From NCBI GenBank assembly GCA_002763035.1, contig PFDC01000073.1, positions 1-7,347 of the forward strand: 7,347 nucleotides of DNA, in the 5' to 3' direction. Source of the DNA: Candidatus Pacearchaeota archaeon CG10_big_fil_rev_8_21_14_0_10_35_13 (GTDB lineage Archaea > Nanobdellota > Nanobdellia > Pacearchaeales > GW2011-AR1). The notes under the pieces were generated by a model that had not been told where the DNA came from, did no database searches, and was given only the letters and a program-made list of their open reading frames with translations. Positions 7,260-7,347 of this stretch are shown piece by piece; the stretch's first letter is position 1, and every line of letters begins with the position of its first letter. A program made the translations under genes and the position numbers.

Positions 7260-7347
7260 ATGATAACAACAAAATATAGATTATACCCCAACAAACCGCA
7301 AACAGAAAAGTTAGACTTTGCTCTTGATATTTGCAGACAAGCATACA
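7260..7347 (+). CDS. tnpB: TnpB-like (IS200/IS605 OrfB) RNA-guided endonuclease, N-terminal fragment cut by window edge
   Basis: Only the first 29 codons are in the window and the frame is still open at the edge. The peptide starts MITTKYRLYPNKPQTEKL and continues to CRQAY. It matches the conserved N-terminal helix-turn-helix pattern of OrfB/TnpB proteins: K-Y-R-L-Y-P, then K-x-Q-x-x-K-L, then C-R-x-x-Y. Family members are transposon-encoded, RNA-guided DNA nucleases ancestral to Cas12, with a RuvC domain further downstream that cannot be seen here. ATG at 7260 is the only plausible start: the next in-frame ATG upstream (7227) is followed by two stop codons after three codons. It lies 43 bases after the DP2 stop, in the same orientation. 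Whether a tnpA partner exists, or the gene is intact, cannot be judged. Confidence 0.72.
   Translation, partial: MITTKYRLYPNKPQTEKLDFALDICRQAY

Noticed and set aside
7250..7279. ATG at 7250 as an alternative downstream gene start
   Set aside because: It is out of frame with the TnpB-like peptide and reaches a stop after nine codons.

Overview
The window is the replicative DNA polymerase D (PolD) locus of an archaeon, all on the + strand: PolD small subunit (DP1, 3-1625), a small HD-domain metal-dependent phosphohydrolase (1634-2191), PolD large subunit (DP2, 2210-7216) and, cut by the window edge, the first 29 codons of a TnpB-type (IS200/IS605 OrfB) protein (from 7260). PolD is found only in archaea. 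The low GC, the near-exclusive AGA arginine codons and the compact gene spacing suggest a DPANN-type lineage (Woesearchaeota/Pacearchaeota-like). That lineage call is inference; the archaeal call is firm.

The first three genes are separated by 8 and 17-18 bases and probably form one transcript, so both PolD subunits would be made together with the HD protein. DP1 supplies the OB fold and the Mre11-like phosphoesterase (proofreading) domain. DP2 supplies the double-psi beta-barrel polymerase core, two zinc-binding regions and a C-terminal sliding-clamp (PCNA) binding peptide. The HD protein's substrate is not evident; nucleotide or nucleic-acid phosphoester chemistry next to the replicase is only a guess.

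DP2 is interrupted by an in-frame intein of about 507 residues (4943-6463), placed directly before the catalytic Cys-Asp-Gly-Asp-Glu motif. It carries a two-motif LAGLIDADG homing endonuclease. Its N-terminal splicing half looks canonical (Cys1, TPTH block B), but its C-terminal half does not: the usual His-Asn or His-Gln before the +1 Cys is replaced by Thr-Arg. Either the intein splices at a shifted Asn/Thr junction two residues upstream, splices by an unusual chemistry, or is impaired. Its codon use (many T-ending codons) contrasts sharply with the flanking DP2 coding sequence, which almost never uses T in the third position, so the intein looks like a relatively recent arrival.

DP1 also departs from the standard phosphoesterase signature in two metal-site motifs (GNHD becomes GQHD, GHxH becomes GDLH). 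The remaining 43 bases between DP2 and the TnpB start may hold the left end of a transposable element. No RNA genes, CRISPR arrays or long non-coding stretches are visible.
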